Assembly: GCF_900115085.1 (NCBI RefSeq)
Contig: NZ_FOVF01000013.1
Span: 37,125-101,124, forward strand
Direction: 5' to 3'
From: Dokdonella immobilis
Lineage (GTDB): Bacteria > Pseudomonadota > Gammaproteobacteria > Xanthomonadales > Rhodanobacteraceae
Length of the DNA: 64,000 nt
Below are positions 1 to 8,531 of the stretch, piece by piece; the stretch's first letter is position 1; each line of letters begins with the position of its first letter. Under the pieces are notes generated by a model that saw only the letters and a program-made list of their open reading frames with translations, did no database searches and was not told the origin of the DNA. The translations under genes were made by a program, and so were the position numbers.

Positions 1-1
1 G

Positions 2-112
2 CGTGTGGTCGGTGCCGATACCTATACGCCGCTGGCCGGCGCTGCGCTGGCGGTCTTGCCGGCCGATTCAGATATCGTTGCCGCCGCGGATATTCTGGAG
101 CCGCCTCGCTGA
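2..112 (+). CDS. C-terminal end of an unidentified protein (partial)
   Basis: An open frame enters from the left edge and stops with TGA at 110-112, giving 36 residues that include ADTYTPLAGAALAVLPADSD. Codon use is strongly G/C at third positions, like the neighbouring genes, so I take it as the real tail of a coding sequence. The fragment is too short to assign a family. It ends 20 bases before the cyclase start, so the two may be co-transcribed. Confidence 0.5.
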   Translation, partial: RVVGADTYTPLAGAALAVLPADSDIVAAADILEPPR

Positions 113-132
113 ATGTCCTATCATCCGATGCA

Positions 133-1026
133 ATGGGCGCCACTTCCACGCTGACAATCCTGTTTGCCGACGTTTCGGGCAGCACCAAGCTGTTCGAGAC
201 GCGCGGCAACGTCGCCGCACGCGACATCATCGCGGCCGTGCTCGACGCCCTGATCGAGGTCGCGCATCGGCATGGCGGCAAGCTGATCAAGACGATCGGC
301 GACGAGATCATGTGCACGTTCCCCGGTGCCGTGCAGGGCCTGCTCGCCTCCACCGACATGCAGCGTCGCATGAAGTCCGACGCCGCGTTCGTGCAGGAGA
401 ACATCGGCATCCGCATCGGCCTGCACCATGGTGAGGCCCTGGTCGAGGAAAAGGACGTCTTCGGCGACGCGGTCAATGTCGCCGCGCGCATGGCGGCCAT
501 CGCCAAGCGCGACCAGATCGTCGCTACGGCGAGCACCGCGTTGAACATCACCAATGCCGCCGGCGTGCGTGTGCGCTCGGTCGGCACGGCCCGGGTTGCC
601 GGCAAGCTGCTGCCGATCGAGATCGTCGACGTGATGTGGCAGGAAGATGTCTCGCACGTCACCACGGTGCAGCGCATCGTCCAGTTCACCAAGAACAAGC
701 GCGTCGTCCTCAACCTGCGCTACATGGATCGCGAATTCCAGATCGACGAACTCGCCGATCCGTTCACCCTGGGGCGCGAGGACGGCCACAGCCTGACCAT
801 CGAGTCGGACTGGGTCTCGCGCGACCACGCCATGATCGAATGGAAGAAGGGCCACTTCATCCTCTCCGACCGCTCGACCAATGGCACCTGGGTCAGGATC
901 GGCAACGAGGAACTGCTGGTCCACCGCGACGCCTTCCACCTGCGCCGCAGCGGCACGATCAGCCTCGGCCAGTCGCACGCCGCCGAAGACGGCAATCTCT
1001 TGCACTTCGAGTGTAGTGAGGCCTGA
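133..1026 (+). CDS. Class III adenylate/guanylate cyclase fused to an FHA domain
   Basis: The 297-residue protein has an N-terminal class III nucleotide cyclase domain (about residues 5-165) and a C-terminal FHA domain (about 195-290). The cyclase part shows LFADVSGSTKLFE with the first metal-binding Asp, IGDEIMCTFPG with the second, and DAVNVAARM with the catalytic Asn/Arg pair. The FHA part shows LGRE, SRDHA and STNGTWV, the phosphothreonine-binding loops. There is no signal peptide or membrane segment, so it should be cytoplasmic. It probably makes cAMP or cGMP in response to a phosphorylated partner; nucleotide specificity cannot be read from this. ATG 133 has no strong ribosome site, but the domain starts at once. 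Confidence 0.9.
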   Translation: MGATSTLTILFADVSGSTKLFETRGNVAARDIIAAVLDALIEVAHRHGGKLIKTIGDEIMCTFPGAVQGLLASTDMQRRMKSDAAFVQENIGIRIGLHHGEALVEEKDVFGDAVNVAARMAAIAKRDQIVATASTALNITNAAGVRVRSVGTARVAGKLLPIEIVDVMWQEDVSHVTTVQRIVQFTKNKRVVLNLRYMDREFQIDELADPFTLGREDGHSLTIESDWVSRDHAMIEWKKGHFILSDRSTNGTWVRIGNEELLVHRDAFHLRRSGTISLGQSHAAEDGNLLHFECSEA

Positions 1027-1030
1027 AAGC

Positions 1031-1142
1031 CGGGATTCGGGATTCGAGATTCGGGATTCGTTGGGAGCCGAAGCCAGAAGCCAATCCAGCGTGAGGCATT
1101 CGTCAGCTCTTGCGAATCCCGAATCTCGAATCCCCAATCCCG
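1031..1142. repeat. 30-bp near-perfect inverted repeat of GGGATTCG units
   Basis: The arms at 1031-1060 and 1113-1142 are reverse complements with a single mismatch and are separated by 52 bases. Each arm is built of GATTCGGGATTCGAGATTCG-like units. It lies between two convergent genes, right after the cyclase stop and right before the DUF1501 stop. It could act as a bidirectional terminator, but there is no U-tract. Such GGGATTCGGGATTC runs are, from memory, common between genes in xanthomonads. Confidence 0.85.
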
Positions 1143-1146
1143 GCCC

Positions 1147-2559
1147 TTAGTCGAACCCATCCGCAAACACCGCGTCGAAATCGTCCGGCGGTTGGTCGGC
1201 GCCTTGGAAGATGCCCAGGGGCGCATAGCCTGAATAGCCGGGGAAGACGTAGTAGATGTTCGGGTTGCCCATGCGCCGGATCAGCGCTTCGGAGACGATG
1301 CGGCGGTAGTCGGTAGTCACGGCCACGTCGGTGCCCTGGTAGAGCTGCGCGGTAGCGAGGCCGGGAATCGATCCGTAGACCTGGCCGCCGTTGACCGAGC
1401 CGCCAAGTGCCATCATCACGTTGCCGTAGCCATGGTCGGTGCCGCCATCGGCGTTCTCCTGCACGCGCCGGCCGAACTCGCTGACCACGATCACGCTGGT
1501 TCGCTGCATCAGGTTGCCCGAGGCGCTGCTGGCGAGGTCGGTATAGAACGCGCTGAGCCCACCCGAGAGACTCGAGACCTGGTTGCCGAACCAGTCGTAG
1601 GACTGGGTCGGGTTGCCCTGGCCGACATGGGTGTCCCAGTTGCCGAGGTCGATCGTGGCCACGCGCAGGCCGAGATTGCTCTTGATCAGCTGGGCGACAT
1701 TGCGCAACTGGTCGCCGAAACCCTGGTTGTAATCGAGCGTGTAGTTCGCGCCGCCGGTCGGCTGGTAGCCGCCGGGATTGCTGGTCGCATTGTAGAGGCC
1801 GAAATTGATCGGCCGCAGCAGGTCGAGCGAGGCCAGGGTCTCGACGCCGGCCGCCTCGAGCTGGGTCGAATTGCCGCTCCACAGCGAATGCATGCGCGAC
1901 ACCGCGCCGACCAGACCGTGCGCGCTGTCATCCTCCTGCCACGACCAGTGAAAGCCGTCGAGGCGGAAATCCGAGGCGCTGTTCATGGTGATCGCGTCGG
2001 AGCTGCCAAGCAGGCTGCTGGCCGTGATGCTGCCCATCGAGGTCGCCGGCAGGGCCACCGTGCCGGGCAGGCCGCCGCTGGCCAGGTGCCGGGTCAGCCA
2101 GCCGATGTTGGTACCGGTGCCGCCGCCGAAGCCGAATTCGAGATTGGCCTGGGCATCGAAGTGGCTGCGGATGACCGGATTCGGCTGGGTCTGGCCGGCC
2201 CCGACAATGAAGGCAAGGCGATTCTGGTTGAACAGGGTGCGCAGTCCGGTCGCCCGCGGGTGCAGGGCCCAGTTCGTGCCGTTCAGCGAAAGTGCTGCGC
2301 CGGTGCCCGAGGTCGGGATCCGGGTATTGGTCCGCGCGGCCTCGTAGTCGGCCCGGTAAGGACTGGCCGCGCCGGGCGGCAGCAGGCTCAGGCCGTCCAT
2401 CGCGCCGCGCAGGAACACGATCACGAGGGTGTCGTTGGTGGCCGTCGTCGGCACCAAGCCGGGCGCCGAGAAATAGGCAAAGGCACGGCCGCTGGCGCCG
2501 CTGGCCAGGGCTGCCACGCTACAGCCCTTGAGAAAGTCGCGTCGATTGATTCGGGTCAT
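1147..2559 (-). CDS. DUF1501 family Tat-exported protein
   Basis: The 470-residue protein begins with a Tat signal (NRRDFLKGC, then an Ala-rich stretch ending about residue 30), so a folded protein is exported to the periplasm or beyond. The body is a DUF1501 domain, distantly related to alkaline phosphatase/sulfatase folds, with VIVVSEFGRRVQENADGGTD and DHGYGN near the C-terminal half. Function is not established for the family. The ATG at 2559 was chosen over the longer open frame because GAGGAG lies 8 bases upstream and the twin Arg follows directly. It is 11 bases downstream of a DUF1800 gene, its usual partner. The last residues, VFADGFD, look like an extracellular tail shared with the FG-GAP protein at 11,582. 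Confidence 0.92.
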   Translation of the reverse strand: MTRINRRDFLKGCSVAALASGASGRAFAYFSAPGLVPTTATNDTLVIVFLRGAMDGLSLLPPGAASPYRADYEAARTNTRIPTSGTGAALSLNGTNWALHPRATGLRTLFNQNRLAFIVGAGQTQPNPVIRSHFDAQANLEFGFGGGTGTNIGWLTRHLASGGLPGTVALPATSMGSITASSLLGSSDAITMNSASDFRLDGFHWSWQEDDSAHGLVGAVSRMHSLWSGNSTQLEAAGVETLASLDLLRPINFGLYNATSNPGGYQPTGGANYTLDYNQGFGDQLRNVAQLIKSNLGLRVATIDLGNWDTHVGQGNPTQSYDWFGNQVSSLSGGLSAFYTDLASSASGNLMQRTSVIVVSEFGRRVQENADGGTDHGYGNVMMALGGSVNGGQVYGSIPGLATAQLYQGTDVAVTTDYRRIVSEALIRRMGNPNIYYVFPGYSGYAPLGIFQGADQPPDDFDAVFADGFD

Positions 2560-2570
2560 GGGAGCGCTCC

Positions 2571-4418
2571 TCAACGACGCAGGAATTCGGGACTGCACAG
2601 GATCAGGCCAACCGCCGTGCGCAGGCGGGCAATCGTGTAGTGCTTGGAAAGGTCATTGAGATTCCAGGTACCGGTATGCGCCGGATGCCCGTTGTCGGTG
2701 CCATCGGTGACCAGGTCGAGCACCGCGCCGGCAGCGGCGTTCTGGCGCAGAAAATCGACGGCCACGCTGTAAGTCGGCTCGGGCCGGTAGCCGAGGATGC
2801 GATCGCACCAGTAGCCGATGATGTTCGCGGCGGTACGCTGGTTGGCGACGAACGCGGCCAGGGTTTGCGCGTGGATGTCGATCAGGAACGGGTAGGCATT
2901 GTTGTAGCTTTCGGTCTGATGCATTTCGAGCAGGCGCGGCAACATCCTCAGGGTCATGCCGAGCGTGCCCGTGCTCGACCAGGCGACGGGATCGTCCGGG
3001 TAGCCATTCGGAGCCGGCCAATAGAAGAGGCGTTGCCCCGCGGCCTGCAGGCGGCCCATGAATTCTTCGGTCGGTGTATAGGTCGTCGAGTTGTCAGGTT
3101 TGGGTGTGAAATCGGCGCCAGTAGCCCGCAACGCGCTGACCGCGCAGAGCGCGGGACGCTTCATCGCAGTACCCCAGCCGCTCTTGAATTCGGCCGATTG
3201 CAGGATGACCTGCAGGACCTGGGCGATCTGGTCGCTGGCCTGCCATTGCTGCTGGAACACGCTGGCGGCACTGTCGATCAGCGCCGTGGATGGCGCAGAG
3301 CCGACGAAGCGCCGACAGATCTTGGTCGCGACATGGCGCGCGGTGGATGGATGACGCGCGAGCATGTCGAACAGGGTGTTGCCGTCGATCTGTCCCTGCG
3401 AGGCGGCGAAGTAGCGGGCGAGGATGCGCTTGACGCCCTGGTCGTGGGTGCTCGAATCGTAGGCGAACTGGCCGAGCGGCACACCGTTGACCGGCGTATA
3501 CGGCCAGTTCGCTCCCGAGATCGTCCAGCCAGTGAGAGCGCGGGCGGCTTCGTAGATATCGTCGTCGACATACTTGAGCCGCTCCTCCTCGCCGTCGGGC
3601 GCGGTGTAATGGCCGAGCAGGGTCATGTTGGCGAAGCTGTCCGGGTTCTGCACGATGCCGCCGTAGTGTTCGGCGCCCATGGTGTGCAGTTCGAACAGTT
3701 CGCGCGCGTAGTTCTCGTTCGGATGTGAGGCCTCGCTCGAATACAAATCGAGCATGTACATCATCGAGGCCGATTCGCCGACCGCCTGCAGCATGGTGCG
3801 GAAATTGCCGAATACCTGCGGTCGGATGGCCAGGCGGTCGAAGGCCGGGAACATGGGTCCGCCGTCATAGTCCCAGCCGAACACACTGAAATGGTCATGC
3901 CAGAAGTCGACCATGACTTCCTGGAGCTGGCGCCGGCTGTAGGTCTGGCGGATGACCGTCGCGCACTCGGTCTCGGAGACCGGCAGCATGCGCAGGTAAT
4001 AGTTGGTGGTGACCGAGTGATGGTCGTTCCACAACTGGTTGGCGCTCTTGTTGAGTGTCGTGAAGGCGGCGCTGGCGATGCGCGCATCACAGGCGCTGTC
4101 GCTGATCGACGCGGGCGAGAGTTGCTGGTTGAGCCAGGCGGTCCAGCGCGCATCGTCATTGGCTCCCAGGGCATTGAAGTCGGCGAGTGCCTGAGTCGTG
4201 TAGCCGAATGTGCAGCGGGTCAGCCAGCGCGCCGCGGCCGGCGGAAAACTCAGGACGGCGGGACTCTGCGGCAGGTCGTCCTCGCGGAAGCCGTCGTGTC
4301 CGGGGCGGCGCATTGCCAACGACGGATCGATGTCCTCGATACCGGCACTGGAAAACAACGCACCGAACAGGCGTCGGCGCGACTGGACAAAGGCGGCACT
4401 GCTGGGGGCTGCGGCCAT
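2571..4418 (-). CDS. DUF1800 domain protein
   Basis: This is a protein of about 615 residues of the DUF1800 family, seen in the helical segments NYYLRMLPV, QEVMVDFWHDHFSV, NENYARELFELHTMG and AARALTGWTI. The family has no defined reaction; it is nearly always encoded beside a DUF1501 gene, as here, and the two are thought to act together outside the cytoplasm. The ATG at 4418 is preceded by GGAG at a good distance; a GTG nine bases further upstream is also open but overlaps that ribosome site. The N-terminus has QSRRRLFGALFSSAG, a possible but imperfect Tat signal. It is transcribed with the DUF1501 gene (11-base gap). Confidence 0.92.
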   Translation of the reverse strand: MAAAPSSAAFVQSRRRLFGALFSSAGIEDIDPSLAMRRPGHDGFREDDLPQSPAVLSFPPAAARWLTRCTFGYTTQALADFNALGANDDARWTAWLNQQLSPASISDSACDARIASAAFTTLNKSANQLWNDHHSVTTNYYLRMLPVSETECATVIRQTYSRRQLQEVMVDFWHDHFSVFGWDYDGGPMFPAFDRLAIRPQVFGNFRTMLQAVGESASMMYMLDLYSSEASHPNENYARELFELHTMGAEHYGGIVQNPDSFANMTLLGHYTAPDGEEERLKYVDDDIYEAARALTGWTISGANWPYTPVNGVPLGQFAYDSSTHDQGVKRILARYFAASQGQIDGNTLFDMLARHPSTARHVATKICRRFVGSAPSTALIDSAASVFQQQWQASDQIAQVLQVILQSAEFKSGWGTAMKRPALCAVSALRATGADFTPKPDNSTTYTPTEEFMGRLQAAGQRLFYWPAPNGYPDDPVAWSSTGTLGMTLRMLPRLLEMHQTESYNNAYPFLIDIHAQTLAAFVANQRTAANIIGYWCDRILGYRPEPTYSVAVDFLRQNAAAGAVLDLVTDGTDNGHPAHTGTWNLNDLSKHYTIARLRTAVGLILCSPEFLRR

Positions 4419-5030
4419 GGAACGCACTCCGTTCGGGGTTTTCCGGCGTCGCCCACCAGGCAGTTGCGAGCGGCCTGGACAGGCGACATGGACAGATCGT
4501 CGGACAGTGGATCAGAAATCGGCGCTTTGGGGTGTGACCAAGCTCGCGCGCTGGGCCATCGAGCCGGGGCGCAAGTTCCCCCGTTTGCGCGTGAATTGTC
4601 GAAGGCCAGTGGCGTGGCCTTGCCATGGTGATCGGCGGGCGCGCCTTGCGCCCAGGTCAGCCCCCCATCCGCAAACATCGCCGCAAGCGCCAGGGCGACC
4701 TGCGTGCCGACTGTCCCGGGCGCTCGCGGTCGATCGATTGGCGGAAACCTGACGAGGTGCCAGCGCACCAACGGCACCTGTACGAGCTGGAGCAACTGGA
4801 GAACATGGGCGGCAGTCCCCTCGTCGGCCCCGTGCACCGAGTCGAACATCAGCGCATGACCTGCGACCACCAGCAATCCGGTCGGCGACAGGGCAGGGGA
4901 ATCCAAGCCCCGGATCCTGCAGCAAGCTGAACGGCATTGCCCGTTTCCAGCGGTCCATCGTGGCGCGCGAGGACAGGCAGGAGATCAGTCCCCTACCCGG
5001 GCCGAGGGCATGCGCCCGAATGCGACGACG
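4419..5030. other. 612-base gap with a possible decayed reading frame on the minus strand
   Basis: No confident gene. A minus-strand frame from about 4849 (ATG, MFDSVHGADEGTAAHVLQLL) runs with coding-like third positions towards the DUF1800 start. A second minus frame just upstream (about 4900-4985, LARHDGPLETGNAVQLAAGS) looks like its N-terminal part in another phase. This would fit a small frameshifted gene, but no family is recognisable and no ribosome site supports it. Confidence 0.3.
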
Positions 5031-6095
5031 CTACAGCACCAGGGGTTCGGCTTCCAGATCGACGCCGAAGCGATGGGTCACCGCGCCGCGGATGCGCTCC
5101 GCCAGAGCCCACACTTCGCTCCCCGTCGCGCGGCCACGATTGACGAGGACCAGGGCATGCTGTTCAGAGACGGCTGCATGACCCTGCTGCAACCCTTTGA
5201 ATCCGCAGGATTCTATCAACCAGGCTGCCGACAGTTTCACTTGGTTGTCGACGCCGTCCCAGGCTGGCATGCCGGGGTTCGCCTCGCCCAGCGCGGTTGC
5301 TTCTGCGCGCGTCACGACCGGGTTCTTGAAGAAGCTGCCGGCATTGCCTATCAGGGCCGGATTCGGCAGCTTGCGCGTGCGGATGCGGGCGATCGCCTCG
5401 GCGACCGCTGGCGCGGTCGGCGTTTCGATGCCGAGCACGGCCAGTTCCTCGGCGACGCCGGCATAGTCCACGCGCAACGGCCGCGAACGGGACAGGGCGA
5501 ACGTCACCGCCGTGACGATATAGCGGTCGCGCTGATGCTTGAACACCGAGTCGCGATAGCCGAACCGGCATTCCGGATTCGACAGTCGCACGAGTTCGCC
5601 GGCAGCCCGGTCCCAGGCTTCCACATGGTCGATGAATTCGCTGACCTCGACGCCGTAGGCACCGATGTTCTGGATCGGCGCGGCACCGACCGTGCCCGGA
5701 ATCAGGACGAGATTCTCAAGTCCGCAGAACCCTCTCCCGAGCGACCAGCGCACGAAATCGTTCCAGCTTTCGCCGGCCTCGACGCGGACCAGGGCGCGCT
5801 CGCCGTCGTCCTCGCGCACTTCGATGCCGAGCGCCGCGATCGACAGCACGATGCCGGGCCAGTCGCGCGTGAACAGGATGTTGCTGCCTTCGCCGAGAAC
5901 CAGCAGGGGTGCGGACTTGAGCATGGCGAAGCCGAACAGTTCGGCCAGGGCCTCGCGCCGGCGCACGTCGATCAGCATGCGGGCACGGGCCGGAACGCGA
6001 AACGTGTTGCGTCCTTCCAGCGAGGCATTTTCGACGATGGTGTAACCGACGCCCTCGGCGATCGCTGCGTCGACGTGATAGCGCTTTTCGCTCAC
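5031..6095 (-). CDS. murB: UDP-N-acetylenolpyruvoylglucosamine reductase MurB (type I)
   Basis: This 354-residue protein matches type I MurB, the FAD enzyme that uses NADPH to reduce UDP-GlcNAc-enolpyruvate to UDP-MurNAc in peptidoglycan synthesis. The FAD-binding [11 protein letters not shown] lies near residue 65 and [23 protein letters not shown] near 125. The catalytic serine is in [10 protein letters not shown] near 250, and a C-terminal Glu sits in the family position (DLEAEP). Length is close to the E. coli enzyme (342). Its ATG overlaps the pyrD stop by four bases (ATGA), so translation is probably coupled. Confidence 0.97.
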   Translation of the reverse strand: MSEKRYHVDAAIAEGVGYTIVENASLEGRNTFRVPARARMLIDVRRREALAELFGFAMLKSAPLLVLGEGSNILFTRDWPGIVLSIAALGIEVREDDGERALVRVEAGESWNDFVRWSLGRGFCGLENLVLIPGTVGAAPIQNIGAYGVEVSEFIDHVEAWDRAAGELVRLSNPECRFGYRDSVFKHQRDRYIVTAVTFALSRSRPLRVDYAGVAEELAVLGIETPTAPAVAEAIARIRTRKLPNPALIGNAGSFFKNPVVTRAEATALGEANPGMPAWDGVDNQVKLSAAWLIESCGFKGLQQGHAAVSEQHALVLVNRGRATGSEVWALAERIRGAVTHRFGVDLEAEPLVL

Positions 6096-7126
6096 GCGGC
6101 GGCCCCGGGACGCAGCGCGCGGATCGCCTCGACGCTCTCGCCGATCAGGCCCGGGCCGCGGTAGACCATGCCGGTATAGAACTGCACGAGGCTCGCACCG
6201 GCGTCGATCTTGGCCGCCGCGTCAGGGCCGCTGACGATGCCGCCGACGCCGATCAGCGGCATGCACCCGTCGAGTCGTCCGGCCATGCCGCGCAGCACGG
6301 CCGTCGATTTGGCGAATACCGGCTTGCCGGACAGGCCGCCGGCTTCATCGGCATGGCGGTGGCCGGCGACGGCGCTGCGGTCGATCGTCGTATTGGTGCA
6401 GATCAAGCCGTCGATCGCGCTGTTGCGCAAGACCTCGGCGATCGCATCGAGTTCGTTGTCGCTGAGGTCCGGCGCGATCTTGAGCAGGATCGGCTTGCGT
6501 CGGCCGTGGCGGGACGCATGGCGCTCGCCGGCCTCGCAGATGCCGCCGATGAAGCGGCGCAGGGTCTCCTCCTCCTGCAGGTCGCGCAGGCCCTGCGTAT
6601 TCGGCGAGGAGATATTGACCGTGACGTAGCTGGCCCGGGCGTACACGCGCTCCAGGCAAAACAGATAGTCGTCGATCGCGCGTTCGTTCGGTGTGTCCTT
6701 GTTCTTGCCGATATTGATGCCGAGCACGCCGTCATAGCGCGCGCGCTCGGCATTGGCGACCAGCACGTCGACGCCGGCATTGTTGAAGCCGAGCCGGTTG
6801 ATCACCGCCTGATGTTCAGGCAGGCGGAACATGCGTGGTTTCGGATTGCCGGGCTGGGCGCGTGGCGTAGTCGTGCCGACCTCGATGAATCCGAAGCCTA
6901 GCGAGGCGAGCGCATCGATATGCGCGGCATTCTTGTCGAGGCCGGCGGCAAGCCCCACCGGATTGGCGAAGTCGATACCGAACACCTTCGATGGCAGCGA
7001 AGCGGGCTTCGATGCAACCAGCGGGTTGAGACCGGTCCGATAGGCGGTCTCGATGGCTCTCAGCGAGAGGTCGTGGGCGCGTTCCGCATCGAGGCAGAAC
7101 AGCAGGGAGCGGGCCAGGGCGTACAT
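6092..7126 (-). CDS. pyrD: Quinone-dependent dihydroorotate dehydrogenase (class 2)
   Basis: This 344-residue class 2 DHODH oxidises dihydroorotate to orotate with FMN and passes electrons to membrane quinone in pyrimidine synthesis. The N-terminal helix that docks on the membrane ([20 protein letters not shown]) is present. [16 protein letters not shown], the active-site loop [14 protein letters not shown] with the catalytic Ser, ICTNTTIDR, and the FMN phosphate site IGVGGIVSG are all intact. It is the first gene of a tight pair with murB (four-base overlap) and follows the DUF4190 gene by three bases, so the three form one operon. Confidence 0.97.
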   Translation of the reverse strand: MYALARSLLFCLDAERAHDLSLRAIETAYRTGLNPLVASKPASLPSKVFGIDFANPVGLAAGLDKNAAHIDALASLGFGFIEVGTTTPRAQPGNPKPRMFRLPEHQAVINRLGFNNAGVDVLVANAERARYDGVLGINIGKNKDTPNERAIDDYLFCLERVYARASYVTVNISSPNTQGLRDLQEEETLRRFIGGICEAGERHASRHGRRKPILLKIAPDLSDNELDAIAEVLRNSAIDGLICTNTTIDRSAVAGHRHADEAGGLSGKPVFAKSTAVLRGMAGRLDGCMPLIGVGGIVSGPDAAAKIDAGASLVQFYTGMVYRGPGLIGESVEAIRALRPGAAA

Positions 7127-7129
7127 CGA

Positions 7130-7411
7130 TCAGTGCATGCCCGATAAGCTGAAGCCGAAAATCAGGATCCCGACGAACAACAACAGCCCCAGCAGAAACA
7201 GGGCCAGTTGGGCGTAGCCGAGGATCATGCCGGCGATGGCCAGGCCATCGCCGTCGATCTCGCCGGGCGGCATGCGCCGGATCTCGCCGCGGGCCACGTG
7301 ACCGCAGATCACGGCAACCAGGGCGCCGATGAACGGCAGGCCGACCCAGGTGATGATGCCGAACACGAGGCTGGCGATGGCGGTACCGCTGGTGCGAACG
7401 GGTGGATTCAT
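7130..7411 (-). CDS. DUF4190 small membrane protein
   Basis: This 93-residue protein has two hydrophobic segments (about 10-38 and 58-88) separated by a short polar loop, ARGEIRRMPPGEIDGDGLA. That pattern, with SLVFGI at the start and GxxLGYAQL at the second helix, is the DUF4190 fold. It sits in the inner membrane and the family has no assigned function. GGAG precedes the ATG at 7411. It is the promoter-proximal gene of the DUF4190-pyrD-murB run. Confidence 0.85.
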   Translation of the reverse strand: MNPPVRTSGTAIASLVFGIITWVGLPFIGALVAVICGHVARGEIRRMPPGEIDGDGLAIAGMILGYAQLALFLLGLLLFVGILIFGFSLSGMH

Positions 7412-7536
7412 GGGCTCCTCCTGTTCGCTAGTTTAACCGGTGCCCGCTTGCACCGCGTTGCCGGCAACCGGCAGTCGCCGCGCAAACCGGGCGGATGCCA
7501 GTCGCCTGCCGTGGCTGACGGGAATCGTTGGCGGCG

Positions 7537-8028
7537 TTACTTTCCAGCGCTGGCCGGCGCTGGCGGCAGGTGCAGGGAGAATGCCGGCAGCGGTGGGTCG
7601 ACACCGGGCGGCAGGGCCGCCGGGGCCGGCACGCCGGCCTTGCCCAGTGAGCGCGTGAAAGCCCAGATCGCCTCAAGATCGTCATCGGTCATGTGGTTGA
7701 GCGCCCAGTAGGGCATCGGCGGGCGCAGCACGGCGTTGCGCGCGAAGGTCTTCCAGGTGGCCAGGTCCATCTCGGCCAGGCGCAGGCGCAGGTTGGCGGC
7801 ATAGGTCGTGCCCCAGGGGCCCGACCACGACATCGTGTCACCGATCAGCCATTCGCTTTCGGGGACCTTGCCGGAACGGGCGATGTAGCCGGCGGTGTGG
7901 CAGTCGTTGCAGCCGCTGATGGCGATCAGGTAACGACCCCGCTCGACCGGCGTCGTTGGGGTGGGTTCCGTTGCGGCCAGCAACGGCGAGACGAAAAGCA
8001 GGGACAGGAACAAGGAAGTGATACGCAT
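7537..8028 (-). CDS. Secreted mono-haem cytochrome c
   Basis: The 163-residue protein has an N-terminal signal peptide (MRITSLFLSLLFVSPLLAA, cleavage after about residue 19) and one CXXCH haem site, GCNDCHTAGY, near residue 40. A Met-containing C-terminal half (MPYWALNHMTDDDLEAIWAFTRSL) matches the end helix of class I cytochromes c and could supply the distal Met. It is therefore a periplasmic electron carrier; the partner enzyme is not nearby. The tail is Pro/Ala rich. It is monocistronic as far as can be seen. Confidence 0.88.
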   Translation of the reverse strand: MRITSLFLSLLFVSPLLAATEPTPTTPVERGRYLIAISGCNDCHTAGYIARSGKVPESEWLIGDTMSWSGPWGTTYAANLRLRLAEMDLATWKTFARNAVLRPPMPYWALNHMTDDDLEAIWAFTRSLGKAGVPAPAALPPGVDPPLPAFSLHLPPAPASAGK

Positions 8029-8053
8029 GGTCTACTCCAACATGGGTTCGCTT

Positions 8054-8339
8054 GGGAGGGTCTGATCAAGTAGCAAAGTCGTCATGGCGTTCAGAAGGTT
8101 CTCCATATGTACTGCGTGGCGAAGTGAAGGCTGGTTGCCTTGACGAGGCGCGCGGTGCATATGGGGAGCCTTCTGGACGCCACCTTTTCTGCATCCAATC
8201 AATCAGTGGGGCGACGCCTGCCTGCGCGCAGATCTTTGTTGCGTCGACTTGAAAGACGGCCAGTCTGTCTGCGTCGACGCGTCGCGATCTGCACACAGGC
8301 AGGCGTCGTGACGACTTTGCTACTTGATCAGACCCTCCC
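8054..8339. repeat. 286-bp cloverleaf-like inverted-repeat element (MITE-like)
   Basis: Perfect 29-bp terminal inverted repeats lie at 8054-8082 and 8311-8339 (GGGAGGGTCTGATCAAG at the outer ends). Inside are two further long imperfect hairpins: about 8086-8176 (arms around CAGAAGGTTCTCCATATG) and about 8211-8309 (arms around GACGCCTGCCTG). Folded, this gives an outer stem with two side arms. No convincing coding frame is inside; short ORFs on both strands are by-products of the symmetry. No clear target duplication is visible at the ends. Confidence 0.85.
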
Positions 8340-8474
8340 TTGCGCGGGAACGTCTGCTGGTTCATGACGGAATGCGGCGCCTTTTCCTGTCACGGCCCGC
8401 CGAATATTTTGCCAGTGCAGGTCGGAGCAAGCGGCAGCGCACCCCAACAGCGCCCTCTCATGCGTGCGGAGAGC

Positions 8475-8504
8475 AAAAAAAACCGGCCGCCAAGGCGACC
8501 GGTT
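8475..8504 (-). terminator. Rho-independent terminator of the aldehyde dehydrogenase gene
   Basis: On the minus strand, an 11-bp stem (AACCGGTCGCC with CGGCCGGTT, one G-U pair) and a 2-3 base loop is followed by a run of eight T. It starts 28 bases after the aldehyde dehydrogenase stop, the usual place for an intrinsic terminator. Confidence 0.9.
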
Positions 8505-8531
8505 CTGGAGTCACGGCAGGCTTCGGTTCGA

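Noticed and set aside
121..1137. Long minus-strand frame antisense to the cyclase-FHA gene
   Set aside because: High-GC genes give long open antisense frames; the plus frame has complete cyclase and FHA motifs.
1432..3728. Long plus-strand frames (402 and 362 residues) opposite the DUF1501/DUF1800 genes
   Set aside because: They are antisense to genes with clear family motifs and have no ribosome sites.
4250..4906. 218-residue minus-strand frame upstream of and overlapping the DUF1800 gene
   Set aside because: It overlaps the DUF1800 start in another phase and has no ribosome site; only its upstream part looks coding, so it is recorded as a possible decayed frame in the gap.
5010..6164. 384-residue plus-strand frame
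   Set aside because: It is antisense to murB, which has all its motifs.
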